A stretch of DNA of 64,000 nt from contig CM074764.1 of NCBI GenBank assembly GCA_037355855.1, positions 1,116,001 through 1,180,000 on the forward strand, read 5' to 3'. Both the position numbers and the translations under genes were made by a program. This document shows, piece after piece, positions 9,641-21,397 of the stretch. The notes under the pieces were generated by a model that was not told the origin of the DNA, searched no databases, and saw nothing but the letters and a program-made list of their open reading frames with translations. The DNA is from Pseudo-nitzschia pungens. Its lineage: Eukaryota > Bacillariophyta > Bacillariophyceae > Bacillariales > Bacillariaceae. Numbering within the stretch: position 1 is the stretch's first letter; each line of letters begins with the position of its first letter.

Positions 9641-11118
9641 TGAAGCGCCAGAGAAGAATACATTGAATACGTATGGAAGATAAGGTTATGGTTGAAATCG
9701 ATCGATTTTTTTATTATTTTGTATTGACACTTGCTTTGTCTTTTGGACGTACGTATCGTACGTACACTCATAGTAGTGGTAACTACTGGTACCGATCGGT
9801 TTTCAATCCTCACAACAACTCCTCTTCATGCTAGGCTGGACATCATTGGTCGGTGGTTTTGATCCACTTTTGATAAGGAATTGAATAGGGGCCTGTTTTG
9901 TTTCACCGGTCCATAGCGGTACCAATGGTCATAATGCAGGGACGATCAAGAGTGGTAGTTATTGTTCTTGTAGTGCAACGAAATAACATCATCCGAACCA
10001 TTGTTTTTCTTCCTGGTGGTTCTTTTGGTCCGTGGTGGGATCCCTGTTCATTACGAATGGGTAAATTATGAAACGTATTATCATCTCATTCAAGTCGGTT
10101 CCGAACGACAACCAGCAATAAATATCAATCGCAACTTCGCTATTTTTAGTATCGAGACAGAGCTGTTTTTTCTCAAACATGAAACGAATAATCTACTTCG
10201 AACTTAGATATTGCGTGGTAAGTCTTACTACGTAAGGTTACTTCGAAATCTATGTTACCACCTCTTTGAAGAAACAATGGTAGAATCACGTCATGCTGGT
10301 TTAGTACCTACTATGTAAATTTGACGAAGGGTATAACTCTCTTGGGAAGTCGCGATGAACAAAGAAATAACAACTTAGGTATGTAACCTCGCTTCGTAAT
10401 GTTATTATTGATTGAGCGAAGGTCGAAGAAGTGTCAGGAATCAATCAGTTCGAAAACATGCTGGATAGCTAATTATAAATGAAACAATATCTTCTCAATT
10501 AAATGCAGAGTTTCGAATAAAGGGCTATACAAAAACATTGGAATGGAATAATTCATGTAGTGAACTACTACGATCAAAATCAACCAACACAAGAATGTTA
10601 AGTAATACCGATTTTCCTTGGATGCAATAAGTTTTTTCGGTCTCTCTTCTATTATGATTGGGACAGAAATTAGCAACAACGTTCAGGGGATAATATTTCA
10701 AGTATGATTGACGTCCCAATGATCGTACGAACCCCCGATTCTTCTTTCCCTACTCACTCAGCGTATTCTTCCAATCCCAAGCGCTGATGTATTCAATGAT
10801 ATGATATTGCCTGATACTTTTGATCAAGAAGAAAAGTTTTATTAAGGCTTGTCGATACGTAGTTCAAATAATGCGAGAATCCATACTTTTGGGTCGCATC
10901 TCCTGCTTCATTCACATTACTGGTGAGCACAGAATTCCCCAATCATTACGTAAGTTACGTCGCGTGAGGTAAAGGGGAAAAAAAAAATTCAGCAGTCACC
11001 GGATCGCGGAAATCATCGGCAGGAAAGCAACCCATCATAAATTGAATCCAAATAACGCAAAACACAGGAAGTTTCGATCTGTGGTTTTACCCGACTGAAG
11101 TGGGACGAAATTTGGAAC
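9641..11118. other. Intergenic, AT-rich
   Basis: No gene seen. One cluster of the recurrent motif is present (about 10213-10245, GGTAAGTCTTACTACGTAAGGTTAC). Confidence 0.45.
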
Positions 11119-11547
11119 ATGACAGCTACTAACAACAACGTCGACGACGACAAGAAGAACCACAAGAACAACAGAGACCCAGTCACACTTCGTTCGAACA
11201 ACTCGCAAAGCACTTTACGAGATGCCTTCAATAATCCAAGAGGAAACGCATTCGGCCGATCATTCCCTTTGTCCTCACAGCCACCAACAGGACGGAATGG
11301 TTCGGAAACGTCATGCCTACCTCGAATACCACTGTCATTGTTTAGCATGTCGTCGCCGCCATCGATTCTTGTCGGTAGTAGAATAGGAGGGAACGAATGT
11401 GCAGGAGCAAGTCGAAAGAACTACAACGGCAGCAACAAGAACAAAGACCAAGCGATGATGTTGTCCAGAGCCGTGACCATTTTGAAACAAAGTTATCCTG
11501 CCAAAAAAGGACGGAAATGTCGAAGTCCATCCGATAATAAAAATTAA
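11119..11547 (+). CDS. Hypothetical 142-aa ORF, doubtful
   Basis: An ATG-started frame with an Asn/Asp/Lys-rich N-terminus, a Pro/Ser-rich middle and a basic end (KKGRKCRSP). I recognise no domain, signal or membrane segment. It could be a small gene, an exon of a longer one, or chance; the only support is its length in an otherwise stop-rich stretch and an A-rich context before the ATG. Confidence 0.25.
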   Translation: MTATNNNVDDDKKNHKNNRDPVTLRSNNSQSTLRDAFNNPRGNAFGRSFPLSSQPPTGRNGSETSCLPRIPLSLFSMSSPPSILVGSRIGGNECAGASRKNYNGSNKNKDQAMMLSRAVTILKQSYPAKKGRKCRSPSDNKN

Positions 11548-11567
11548 TTGTTCCCTTCGGGAATCAA

Positions 11568-11682
11568 ACGAAACGAAACGAAACGAAACGAAACAATTCG
11601 ATTCAATTCAATTCAATTCAATTCTATCCGATTCGATTCGATTCGATTCGATTCGATTCGATTCGATTCGATTCAATTGAAA
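11568..11682 (+). repeat. Two adjoining pentanucleotide microsatellites
   Basis: A run of CGAAA units (about 11568-11594) passes into AATTC and then CGATT units up to about 11673. The same CGAATC/GATTCG pentamer reappears at 49336-49376 in an intron. Confidence 0.9.
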
Positions 11683-13587
11683 CAAACGAAATCAAATGCG
11701 ATTGGAGATCGGAATATGAAATATAAAGGATTCGAATCGAAACAACAACTTGTTGTTCTCTACCAATCCGGTGATGAATCAAATTTCTGTGCGATTGAAA
11801 CCCACTGGACTCTACTGTGCTATACATAATCTATTAACGGTTGGATATGGATCATAATAAAAAAACAAAGAAATGAGTGCAAATATTTACTGTAGAGTCT
11901 CAATTATTGCCTCTACTAGTAGTGAAATATGTTTCGCAGTTCCGTTGTGTGATACTAGTACAAGAATGCCCCTAAGAAAAGCAACACATGCCATTGACGG
12001 AGTTCATGACAGATAAATCACATCTAGTTTTTGTAATCATTGAAACCGTGTTTTATGCTGAACACAACGCCGACGTCAGAATAGATCGATCTCTCACGAG
12101 GAGTCCTCTTTAGCGCAACGGCTTTCTCTCTTATCGTTAGACGTTGCTGGGACTGTCTTGATCACGGAGACTCAATCTACCATCTCCACATTTTCGACTG
12201 CAGAGTCAACAAGCTTCACCCAATTCAAATGAATCGCATCGATATGCAGGTGTTTCCTTCGCTTCCGAGATCAGGTAGAGATTAGAAGTAGTGGAGCTGA
12301 ATTGAGATAGCAAAAAAGGAAGAAAGTAATGCAGCAGCAGTCTGCTATTCATCGTTAATTGACATTGCGATCCACACGAAGTGTAAGGAGTTTGTTTCTT
12401 TGTGTCATGCAGTCAGTTCGAATTGAGTTCCGGTCATCGGATAAGAATATTGATGTTCCCTTGAAGTTTCAAAGTTACCCGATGTGAATTCAAACTTGAA
12501 GAAGTCCAATAGCAGCATTGAATAAGTATTTTAAAATCATTGTTGTACGGGACAGACCCGTACCGGTACATACAGGGGCGATTGAAGAAGCGGTCGTCGG
12601 AGAATACAGTAGATCATTACTACTTGAAAAAAAAAAAGTAAAGCTGAACGTAACAAGGTTACTGATACGGGTACAGTACGTACTTTTTTTTCAATCAATA
12701 AGATTGATTTCGCGATCACATGCATTTCTGTAATATTGGTAGAATTGGGCATCGCAGATTCTGTTAGGTACACGCGGATAATGGGAGGACAAATTCCATG
12801 ACTTGCGCTGGGTTGTGCTGGCTTCTTTGCTTTGGTCGGTTCGTTAAGGTGTGCTATCCCGTACTTCCGTGAGGCCCGAAATTGGCGCTGCAGTGGTTGT
12901 TGGTCGTAGCGGATCCGTCTTCGCGAAGAATATTTTCTCTGATATTATACCTCGGATTTTGCGATAGATCGATGAAAATTGACTTTGCATTCATTCTTTT
13001 GTCTCTGGCTTGCAACTTCACTTTAATCAGCACTTGCTTCCCCTTTTCATTGGACTTTTCGCTTCGTCGCTGATGTGACTTCTGGTTCTAGTGCTAAAGG
13101 TGGTACTAGTTGTGGTGGTGTATTTTATTATGATCATAAGATGTTGAATTGTGCCTAGTTTAACGCTATTCGGAAGCTTACAACAACGACATAAAATTAT
13201 GAGTAGGTCGGCATTGTCCATTGTTACTACTTACTTCCGAGGCCGGTTTGTTTACGTTCGTCCTTCAAAACTGATAGACAAACGCCAACGTAACTGCGGT
13301 GCTGGTATGCAATTATAGAAGCTTGGTACCCAACTAGATACCAATATGTCACACTGAAAAGGATCTTTAAATGTTTCTTCTGTTTCATCTACAGGTTCTG
13401 TGGCAAGCGTACCCTTGGATCGCTGCTAATTTCGCAAAGGAACACATTGTGGTGGATCTGAAGATAGTAGAGAACAACGGAGAGTCATAGATTTCGCTTA
13501 TCCTCAGATGGCAGCAATTGCCATTTTGGCACATCGTTGTTTTGTGCACTCCATTGCCTCTATCGCATGCTACCTTACAAAGTATGG
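11683..13587. other. Intergenic, no gene seen
   Basis: AT-rich with many stops in all frames. No RNA gene, no long repeat and only isolated poly-A/T runs (for example 12627-12638). Confidence 0.4.
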
Positions 13588-15207
13588 TTACTTCCCGAAA
13601 GATCCAATGAGAGTCATCGTCACGCCCAAAGATGCCGTAAACAAACCAAATGGTATCAAGACAAGATTTCGCTTCGCGAGTTGGTATTCCTTGGAATCCG
13701 CTCCCAGTTGTCGCTCCACGATCTTGAAGTACAGCAAGGTTGGACAAATGTAGACCAGCGCCGACCCCGTGACAGCACCAGTGAGGCTGGCAACCAATGC
13801 GATGTCCTTGGCAATTACCGACAAATTCGTTATGATCAGGAGCAGAGACACAACCAGCAGCGCGTGGCTCTGAGGTTTCCGCAGAACCAGAAACAAATCG
13901 AGGGCGGAGGCGGCGTTCTTGAATCCCTCTCGGCAGCCGTGGAATTGGAGGGGGGATCCAAAGATGATCGAGAACCCGGTAGCCAGCCGTCCAAGGATTG
14001 CCAAAACATCGCTGCTGGAATAATTAAGCAGAATGTTGCCCATGCACATGTCCCCAAAGGTGGCATACCCCGCCACCATGATTGTTACGTAAATAATCGC
14101 CAGAATGAGGTAAGAGCTTTTCGAAATAGTGGAGAACTTTTTGGTCGACGCCGATGTTCCAAGCGATTTCCAGAAGGTCGGAGCATTATAGTGGGCCATG
14201 AAGGCCAGTGCAAGGTTGGAAGTTAAGACCAAAGAAGTCAGGTCGACGTTCCAAAGCGAGGATTTGGCAAAGGAGGGTTCCCGCGGCAAGAGTCCTTCGG
14301 CAACAAACCTGCCAGGTTCACTGCCGACTTCATAGGATCCATCGACGGCACGAACCACCATGAATACTACCGTGTAAAGCACGGCGATGAACCCCAGGAT
14401 ACTGGTAAAGCCAAGAGACCTGAGATCTCGAATGAGACTGAGGGGGAAGAGAACAGTGGAGGCAAAGATACAAATGATGTTGGTCCGGGTTGTCCACCAC
14501 TGATGGACGCCGAGAGTCTCCTGCAGCAGGTCCGAAAAGATGTCCCCGATCAATCCCGCGTAGATAACCGAGACAAAAAAGCACTGAACAAATACCATCG
14601 TGTCCACGATCCATGCCGATTTGTTGCTGTCAAAGGCGTAGGTCCAGAGGTCTTTGAAGCTGTTCTTTCCGGTCAGGGCGCAGGATTTTCCCACGAGCGT
14701 AAAGGTATGAGAGCTCACGGCGGCCACAAACAAGCAGAGTCCGATAGAAGGAATCCATCCCGTTCCAACTACTCCGGCCGGCAGCGTCAAGAGTCCAGCA
14801 CCGGCCACGTTGTTGGCCAGATTGAAGATACTGTTGGCTATGGATGCTCCTCCGTCATCCTTCACCACGGCTTGGTCGATCATGAGGCCGTCCTCTGTTG
14901 ATGGTGGCCCGTTTGGGGCAGCGATCTTTGCAGACACCGATTTGCGGCCGTTTCCGTTGTTCTTTCGATGGTCTGTTGCTGGGTGCTGATGGGTCGTTTC
15001 CGCACCTGGGGAGTGTGCAAGGAGGAGACGTGGGTCTTCGATATCGTCGAAATCACTGAAATCGCTGCTGCTATCGAAGATGCCATCGCCAACATAGATT
15101 TCTGCGATTTCATCGGCGCTGCGACATTCGTTCCATGTCGGTGGGTACGAAAATCGGTTCGGCACGGTCTGCTTTGGGGTGAGTATGCTGTCGTCTCGAA
15201 TCTGCAT
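13588..15207 (-). CDS. Amino acid/auxin permease family (AAAP, Aa_trans) transporter
   Basis: A proton- or sodium-coupled amino-acid transporter of the SLC38/Avt-like group, on a cell or vacuolar membrane. The 539 residues begin with an acidic, Ser-rich cytosolic tail of about 95 residues (SSSDFSDFDDIED). About eleven membrane segments follow. The first carries the family hallmark ANSIFNLANNVAGAGLLTLP, and later segments include GYATFGDMCMGNILLNY, a conserved region of the family. The ATG at 15207 is the first in the frame and leaves a sensible tail. Substrate cannot be read from the sequence. Motif variants lie at 15430-15510 in the 5' flank. Confidence 0.88.
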   Translation of the reverse strand: MQIRDDSILTPKQTVPNRFSYPPTWNECRSADEIAEIYVGDGIFDSSSDFSDFDDIEDPRLLLAHSPGAETTHQHPATDHRKNNGNGRKSVSAKIAAPNGPPSTEDGLMIDQAVVKDDGGASIANSIFNLANNVAGAGLLTLPAGVVGTGWIPSIGLCLFVAAVSSHTFTLVGKSCALTGKNSFKDLWTYAFDSNKSAWIVDTMVFVQCFFVSVIYAGLIGDIFSDLLQETLGVHQWWTTRTNIICIFASTVLFPLSLIRDLRSLGFTSILGFIAVLYTVVFMVVRAVDGSYEVGSEPGRFVAEGLLPREPSFAKSSLWNVDLTSLVLTSNLALAFMAHYNAPTFWKSLGTSASTKKFSTISKSSYLILAIIYVTIMVAGYATFGDMCMGNILLNYSSSDVLAILGRLATGFSIIFGSPLQFHGCREGFKNAASALDLFLVLRKPQSHALLVVSLLLIITNLSVIAKDIALVASLTGAVTGSALVYICPTLLYFKIVERQLGADSKEYQLAKRNLVLIPFGLFTASLGVTMTLIGSFGK

Positions 15208-16420
15208 TCTTCGGTTTACTTGCTGCTTTTTGTTGTTGTTGCTTCTTCTTGTTGTTTTTTTTATTTGTGTGGTGGTGATGCGATGTCCTTTTTGGGGGTT
15301 CAGATTGTTATCGTTATTGTTCTGTGTCGCATGTCGTCACCCTGTTGGTTCAGACTGAAATCTGTCGATCATCGAAGCGAGTCATGGTTCGTTCGGATTT
15401 TCGGTTGCTCCCGGCGTACGACCTATACGTAAAGCAAGATAGGATTACTACTATTGCTACTGGTACTCTAGAGTAGGAGTATGAGCTACACGTAAGGTTA
15501 CGAAGTAAGGCTTAGTACTTTTTTGGTTGAAATAAAAAACCGGAGTTGCAATACGACAGTGTGGAGAAGAAAAATATGAGACTACGAACTTTTTTGAAGA
15601 ACTAAGTCATTAGTAAAATAAATATTCGGTATGTTCTATGGTACTTACGGTAACAGCTGTCCCCTAGTAAATGTAGGAATTGGTAGATGGGTACGTAAAA
15701 CTCAGGAACAGTTTTAAGGAATATTGTAGCACATGGTTCCGACAGCTGGAAGTCCATGAGGCTTATTTTCCTAAACCCGAACTTCTATCTTACAACTGGA
15801 TTTCTCGTACGTTCCGTATTATAATTGGCCACGAAACTCGACAAGAGGTCAATGTTTGGTCGTAAAAATAATAAAAATATGAAGTACCAGTACTTCGTAA
15901 TAAAAAAGTGCTTCGTGTCTAGGTCGTACGGAAAATAGTAGGATGCCATAAATAGCTCAAAGACGGTAGGTAAGGTTACCAGTAAGTTACCATAAGTAAA
16001 GCATTCTGCATCGCCTTACTGGACCGTAATCTTACTCGAACCGTAACCGTATGTCGTAAGTGACCTTCTCCACCAAATTCAGCATGTAAATTACCGCATG
16101 TCCATCTTACTGGTAGTAACCTTACTCGTATTTTTTGCATTCTGCTTGCAATGACGCTTAGTCAACACATAGAACTACAGTAGTACGTAGTAGTTAGTAC
16201 TATTCACGCTACTGTTGTGTTCTTCCTCCTTGTTCTTATTCTAATTCTCAATGACAACAATGTAGTAAACCTTACTACTAGAGTAGTAGATCATACTACC
16301 GGTACTGGTAGCTACTAGCAGTAATCTTACTGCGAGTAACTTACTACGAAGTACTTGTGACCCCTTCGCACGAGTAAACCTTACGAACCACCCACTCCAC
16401 AATTCACGATTGCTACCGTT

Positions 16421-16460
16421 GTGAGTGAGTGAGTCAGAGAGTGAGTTAGTCAGTCAGTCA
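16421..16460 (+). repeat. GTGAGTGA / GTCAGTCA tetranucleotide run
   Basis: Short imperfect tetranucleotide repeat. A similar GTGAGTGA/GCGAGCGA run is at 48939-48970 near another gene end. Confidence 0.8.
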
Positions 16461-17384
16461 CGACTCTCAAAGGTGCGTCCGGCTCGGTCGAGAACGGAAT
16501 GGACGCCCAACAAGCCACGGGTCGAAATACGGTACGTATCCATCATCGATCAATCATTTTTTTGATCGCGATTATGTTTTGTCGTATGTGCATTGTTGAG
16601 GTGAATCGCAATGATCCATGGGATGTTCCTAAGTAACTTACCACGATTAGTATTCATACCGAACGCAAAGGAATTACATGTATTTATTTATTTTTTACGT
16701 CGTATTTTAAATTTATTTTTCGACATTCAAAATTCCTTTGTTTGGACACTTTTTGAATACCGGTACCGGTACGTTTTGTACCATCCAACTTTTTTAGGTT
16801 TGCGGTGCGGTACCGTAAGGTTAGTGAAGACTAATTAAATTACTCGTACGACCGACAATTTTGAGAATAGTTTTGATGGCGCGGCGGCTCGGCACGGAGT
16901 CACATGCATACCGTATGCATCTTTTATTCCACCAACAATTAGTTCCCACCTACCGGCACGTTACCTTCCGGAAGGAATGCCAGTACCAACCGTTCAAATT
17001 ACTTGGTACTTAACAGTAGTTAACGTACGTTACCGCACATACTTGATTCAATATTATTATTTCATTCAATCTCCGCCTAACCCACCCGTAGAGTACGGTA
17101 CGACTCGCACACTCGAACGACTCCCATAGTAGTATTGTACGTACGGAAAAGGCTACTAGTACCGCTATTATTATTTGTATTAGCTCGTACCGTACCTGGT
17201 TCGTACGTACCTCTTTTGCTTCTATTGGTACTGTTCATCCGAATTGGGTTCCGGTCATGCTCTGAATCCATCGTCTGGATCTATCAAAACGAGTTGACAG
17301 AGTAAGTTACGGAACCAGTATCGTATTTGCCACCTTCCAAAGGGGCACTTGTTCACTTTCACAAGAAGCAATACCAGGTGCAAC

Positions 17385-17436
17385 AGTAACCTTACCGTAC
17401 GGTAATTTGTCATCACCAAACCGCAACGAGTAAGTT
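17385..17436. promoter_or_regulatory. GTAACCTTAC motif cluster upstream of the armadillo-like gene
   Basis: AGTAACCTTACCGTACGGTAA at 17385-17405 and GAGTAAGTTATGG at about 17428-17440, about 130-180 bp before the ATG at 17568. Same motif family as in other 5' flanks; function inferred only from position. Confidence 0.35.
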
Positions 17437-17567
17437 ATGGAATAACAAATCAATCCGTCATCGGTGAAACGACAACACATCCACATCTGATCAACAACCA
17501 AAGCAAAGCAAATCAAATCCAATCAAATCAGAGCAACGCAAACAAACGAAGAAACGAAAAAGCAACA

Positions 17568-20500
17568 ATGACCACGGCGACGACGAATCATTTGATGAGC
17601 AGCAGCGAGGCCGAAGAACGCAAGCGCGAGGTGTTTGCCCTGCAAGCGAAACTGCCCTTGAATCGATTGGTAGACAACAACAGCAACAACACCAATGACG
17701 AAGACGACGACGTGGTGGTGATCACTTCCTTTTTGCTGGAATCCACCCTCGTTCCCGCTCTAAAGGATTGGATCAAGGACCAGGAAGAAAACGACTCGTT
17801 GGCGCGCAAAAATTCAACAACAAGAGCAACAGCAACAGCAACACGGAATGGAAGTGCAAGCGGCACCGTCGATCGCTCCTCCTTGCTCGTCGAGGAACGC
17901 AAGGATGCCAGAGACACTCTGCCCGGTATCAATAATCATAATGACGTCGATAAAGAGAGTCCTATTGACAGCGAGAAGAACGATCGAACCCGGTATGCCG
18001 AGGCCATTCTGGAATGCCTCGTCTCCTTTGTGGAGGGAACCTGCGCTCCGAATTCCAAGTTCGACGTCGTGCCCTCCCCGCAGCAGGGCTCGTACAATTC
18101 CCTCTCCTTCAAACGCAACAGCAGCAACAACAACAACAACAACAACAACAACAGCAGCAGCAGCAATGCTTCCGGCGCGCTCTCGCTATCGTCGCCATTG
18201 TCGTCCTCGTCGTCCCAGAAATTCAAGACGCCCGGCAAAAAGGCGTCGCATTCGCAATCCCGATCGCGCTCCCGATCGCTGTCGACGCCAAAGGAGGACA
18301 AGGCCTTTTTTGTGACGTGCGGCGCCTTTGAAATGGCCGTGCATTTGCTGCGGAGGGTCCTGGAGGACCACACCCGCAAGGTCTCGTCGACCTCCTGGTC
18401 CAGGCACAAGCGGGATTCCCTCGACACCTTTGATTCCATCGGCGTGGAGGACTCGATCGCCAACGTCCAGATCGAGTCGACGCTGCCCGCCGACGGGGTT
18501 CCGATCCTGGTGATTCGCATACTGGCCTGCCTTTCCCACAACGCCAGCGACGCCCTCAAGACGGACCGGATCCTCCCGCTGCTGGGAAGCATCGTCCACA
18601 AGGCCATGATGGTCTTTTTGCCCTGTGCCGAGCTCCAAAAGTACGGCTGCTGGACGCTGTCCTCGCTGTCCAATCCGTTGCTGCAGGAACTGGTGGCGGC
18701 CGGGTCGGTGTCGATGCTGGTCAAGACGATGCAGTGCCATCCCTGCGAGGCGGGGGTCCAGGAGCACGGGAACAATGCCCTCTACAATTTGCTGCCGCTG
18801 CTGGTGGCCTGTTACAAGGGCCAAAAGAACAAGAAGAAGCTGAACGGGACGACGAAATCGCAGCCGCACACAAATAGCATGAACATGAACATGAACATGA
18901 ACATGAACATGCCGTCGCCACTGCTCTCCGGAGACCCGGGTGCTTCCACCACGATGTCGTCGTCCTCATTTTCGTCGACGTCGACGTCACAGGCGCAGGG
19001 GTTCGCGGCAATGGGTGCCATGGAGCCCACCATGATTGCCATTGACGGCAAGCAACTCGAGGACTACTCGTCGCTGCTGCCCAGCCTCCCGGCGATTGTC
19101 CTGAGGGGCATGGAGGAACACCCGGACCACCTGGCCGTCCAGCAGTACGGCCTGCTGGTTCTGACCCGCCTGTGCCAGCAGGACCAGGAAACCTACGAGA
19201 TTGTCGTCAGCGAGGGCGGCCTCAACGCCCTCCTGGCGGTCGTGTCGATGGCCACCACACACGCACACACCTACTCGAACTCGAAAGCGCCGCTGACGTC
19301 TGCCGATACCACCGCCACCGCGCATTCCAGCATCATCGGCGGCACCCAGAGCATTTCCGAGAGGCACGACTGCCTGGCGCAAATGGCCTGCCAGTTTCTG
19401 AGGGATTTGTCCCGGCCCACCAATTCCTCCATGGACATTTTGCGGATCATTGCCGTCAAGGGGGGGACCCAGACGGTTCTGGGAGTCCTGGATCACTACA
19501 ACCGGGAACACGTCCGAGGGGGCCACGTCTATCACAACCACCACAACCGGTTCGCCGTTAACATTATCGATCCGGCCATGGCCTGTCTGCGGAACCTCAT
19601 GACAAACGAGGACAACCGATCGGAAATCATGACGCTATCCGGCATGGCCAAGGCCAGTGGTGGTAGCAGCAGCAGCAGCAGTCCCAAAACGAAACAGGGA
19701 GGAGACCGACAACAACAACAACAACAACAACCATGCGTCAACATTATTCCCATTGTGCTGACGACCATGGATTTGTATCCACAGGACGCGGCCATTCAGG
19801 CCTACGGATGCGATTTGCTGGGACGGTTGACCCAGGGGGAAGAATCGGCCCGGATGGAGCTCATCGAATCGACCATTCTGGGCCACACCCACCATCCGCA
19901 GCAACGAGATGGACACGAACACGAACATGGACAAGCCTCGTCCGAGGAAGGCGATGGAATCACCCCCGGGCAGCATCCGGAACTGCAACAACAACAACAA
20001 CAACAACAACAACGGACCTTTGGAAATCACTCGCGGCTGTGGAAGCGTTCCGGGGAAACGACAACAACTACAACAAACGCAACGACGTTGTCCCCGTCCG
20101 GCGACGACTCACAAAACGTGGGAGACGACCTCGAGCAGATCGACCTGGAATCGAGGCCCTCGGAGGAAGGCGCCGAGTTTGTCGATCTCTCGGATCGGTT
20201 CGGCACCGCGGGACCGGGCCATGACGGTGCGCAAGGCCAAGGCCCGAGCGAGTCCTCCCCGGCAGCGGCGGCCGTGGGTGCGGTGCCGCTTTCCCCGGGC
20301 GGCTACTCAACGACAGCGACAACGACAACGACAGCTTCCAACAATACCTGGTCGTTGGACTCGCTCGTCACGGTCGTCCGCGCCATGCGGAACCACCGGA
20401 CCCACTCGGGCGTCCAGGAGCGATCCGTGGTCCTCCTCCTGGCCATGGTGCTGGACCGGAGCTCGTCCTCCCCGACGAGCGCGAGCAGTTCCCAGGCCCC

Positions 20501-20789
20501 CTCGGCGTCCTCCTATCTCATCCAGCGCCTCCGGGAGGTCTACGAGGCCCAGAGGGACGCCGATGCGGGAGAACCGGCCACGCTCCTGGCCTTTTTGCAG
20601 ACGGCCACCGTGACGCCCAAGGGAATCGATCGGTGGAAGAAACTGATGCAGGTGGTGGAGGACTACGACCGGAAAACGAAGCGGGCCTCGGTCTTTTCGG
20701 CGTCGGTGGCGTCCCCGCCGCGGCAGGTCGGAAGCTTTTTTGCCCGGAGGTGGAACAAGCTGGCCGGGGGTGGGCCGGATCCGCGGTGA
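17568..20789 (+). CDS. Large armadillo-like repeat protein, unknown function
   Basis: A 1073-residue single frame. I recognise no named family, but helix-pair units typical of ARM repeats recur: ELQKYGCWTLSSLSN (about residue 353), GVQEHGNNALYNLLPLL (about 397), AVQQYGLLVLTRLCQ (about 522), AIQAYGCDLLGRLTQ (about 741) and GVQERSVVLLLAMVL (about 948). The A(V/I)Q-x-(Y/H/E)G pattern is shared, suggesting one expanded repeat family split by long Asn, Gln, Ser and Met-Asn spacers. No signal peptide or membrane segment, so probably cytosolic or nuclear scaffolding. Start is the first ATG after a motif-bearing 5' flank. Strong GC-rich third positions support coding. Confidence 0.8.
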   Translation: MTTATTNHLMSSSEAEERKREVFALQAKLPLNRLVDNNSNNTNDEDDDVVVITSFLLESTLVPALKDWIKDQEENDSLARKNSTTRATATATRNGSASGTVDRSSLLVEERKDARDTLPGINNHNDVDKESPIDSEKNDRTRYAEAILECLVSFVEGTCAPNSKFDVVPSPQQGSYNSLSFKRNSSNNNNNNNNNSSSSNASGALSLSSPLSSSSSQKFKTPGKKASHSQSRSRSRSLSTPKEDKAFFVTCGAFEMAVHLLRRVLEDHTRKVSSTSWSRHKRDSLDTFDSIGVEDSIANVQIESTLPADGVPILVIRILACLSHNASDALKTDRILPLLGSIVHKAMMVFLPCAELQKYGCWTLSSLSNPLLQELVAAGSVSMLVKTMQCHPCEAGVQEHGNNALYNLLPLLVACYKGQKNKKKLNGTTKSQPHTNSMNMNMNMNMNMPSPLLSGDPGASTTMSSSSFSSTSTSQAQGFAAMGAMEPTMIAIDGKQLEDYSSLLPSLPAIVLRGMEEHPDHLAVQQYGLLVLTRLCQQDQETYEIVVSEGGLNALLAVVSMATTHAHTYSNSKAPLTSADTTATAHSSIIGGTQSISERHDCLAQMACQFLRDLSRPTNSSMDILRIIAVKGGTQTVLGVLDHYNREHVRGGHVYHNHHNRFAVNIIDPAMACLRNLMTNEDNRSEIMTLSGMAKASGGSSSSSSPKTKQGGDRQQQQQQQPCVNIIPIVLTTMDLYPQDAAIQAYGCDLLGRLTQGEESARMELIESTILGHTHHPQQRDGHEHEHGQASSEEGDGITPGQHPELQQQQQQQQQRTFGNHSRLWKRSGETTTTTTNATTLSPSGDDSQNVGDDLEQIDLESRPSEEGAEFVDLSDRFGTAGPGHDGAQGQGPSESSPAAAAVGAVPLSPGGYSTTATTTTTASNNTWSLDSLVTVVRAMRNHRTHSGVQERSVVLLLAMVLDRSSSSPTSASSSQAPSASSYLIQRLREVYEAQRDADAGEPATLLAFLQTATVTPKGIDRWKKLMQVVEDYDRKTKRASVFSASVASPPRQVGSFFARRWNKLAGGGPDPR

Positions 20790-21397
20790 CGGAACGCTAT
20801 GCAATGCAACGCAACGCAATAGTATAGGCAACGCAATCATAGGCAATGCAATGGCGGCGAATGTGCCACCACTGCTTGCTGCCGACCGACTCGACATGGG
20901 CCTGTTTGCTTGCTTGCTTGCTTTTTCTGGAGGAATGACCTACATCGACCGAGCAACCGCTTTGTTCGTTCGTGATACCGCTACCATCGTCCCCCCTTGC
21001 ACTACATTCTATTTTTTGAAAAAATTTAATAAATAAATAATAAATAAAACCATAATATTAAATAATATGAATAATACAATAATACACCACATATTTCAGA
21101 CAATCGCACTTGAGATAGGTGTGATGATAGACCTCACCTCACTTCACTCCTCTGGTTTTGGAACGAAATACAGTCGGTCCAACTCAAAATATGGTTTCGT
21201 ACTGCCAAGAGAGGAAAAAGTCGTCAATTTTCTTAATTGTTTCTCTTTTATGTATTAAATGTGTACTTCGTAATATTTATTTTATTCTAAGAATTGTGCT
21301 TCTCCCTCCTACAGTATCGATAAAATCAAGAGCCATGTCTCGAGAGGACAGTGCGTTGCATCGTTGGTATTGCTCGGTTGACTCGCTCGCAACGGAT
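20790..21397. other. Convergent gap
   Basis: The 608 bp between two 3' ends contain an ATGCAACGCAAC-like simple run at the start (20803-20850) and an AATAAATAAATAATAAATAAA tract (about 21026-21048) that may supply polyadenylation signals. None of the GTAAGGTTAC words is visible here. Confidence 0.5.

Larger units (their letters stand above)
15208..17567. other. Divergent intergenic region, motif-rich
   Basis: The 2.36 kb gap between two divergently transcribed genes has no gene I can support. It is dense in GTAAGGTTAC/GTAATCTTAC words (15430-15510, 15968-16055, 16110-16130, 16263-16385, 16805-16822, 17385-17440) and has short self-complementary TAC/GTA runs. A GTGA/GTCA run lies at 16421-16460. 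Confidence 0.55.
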
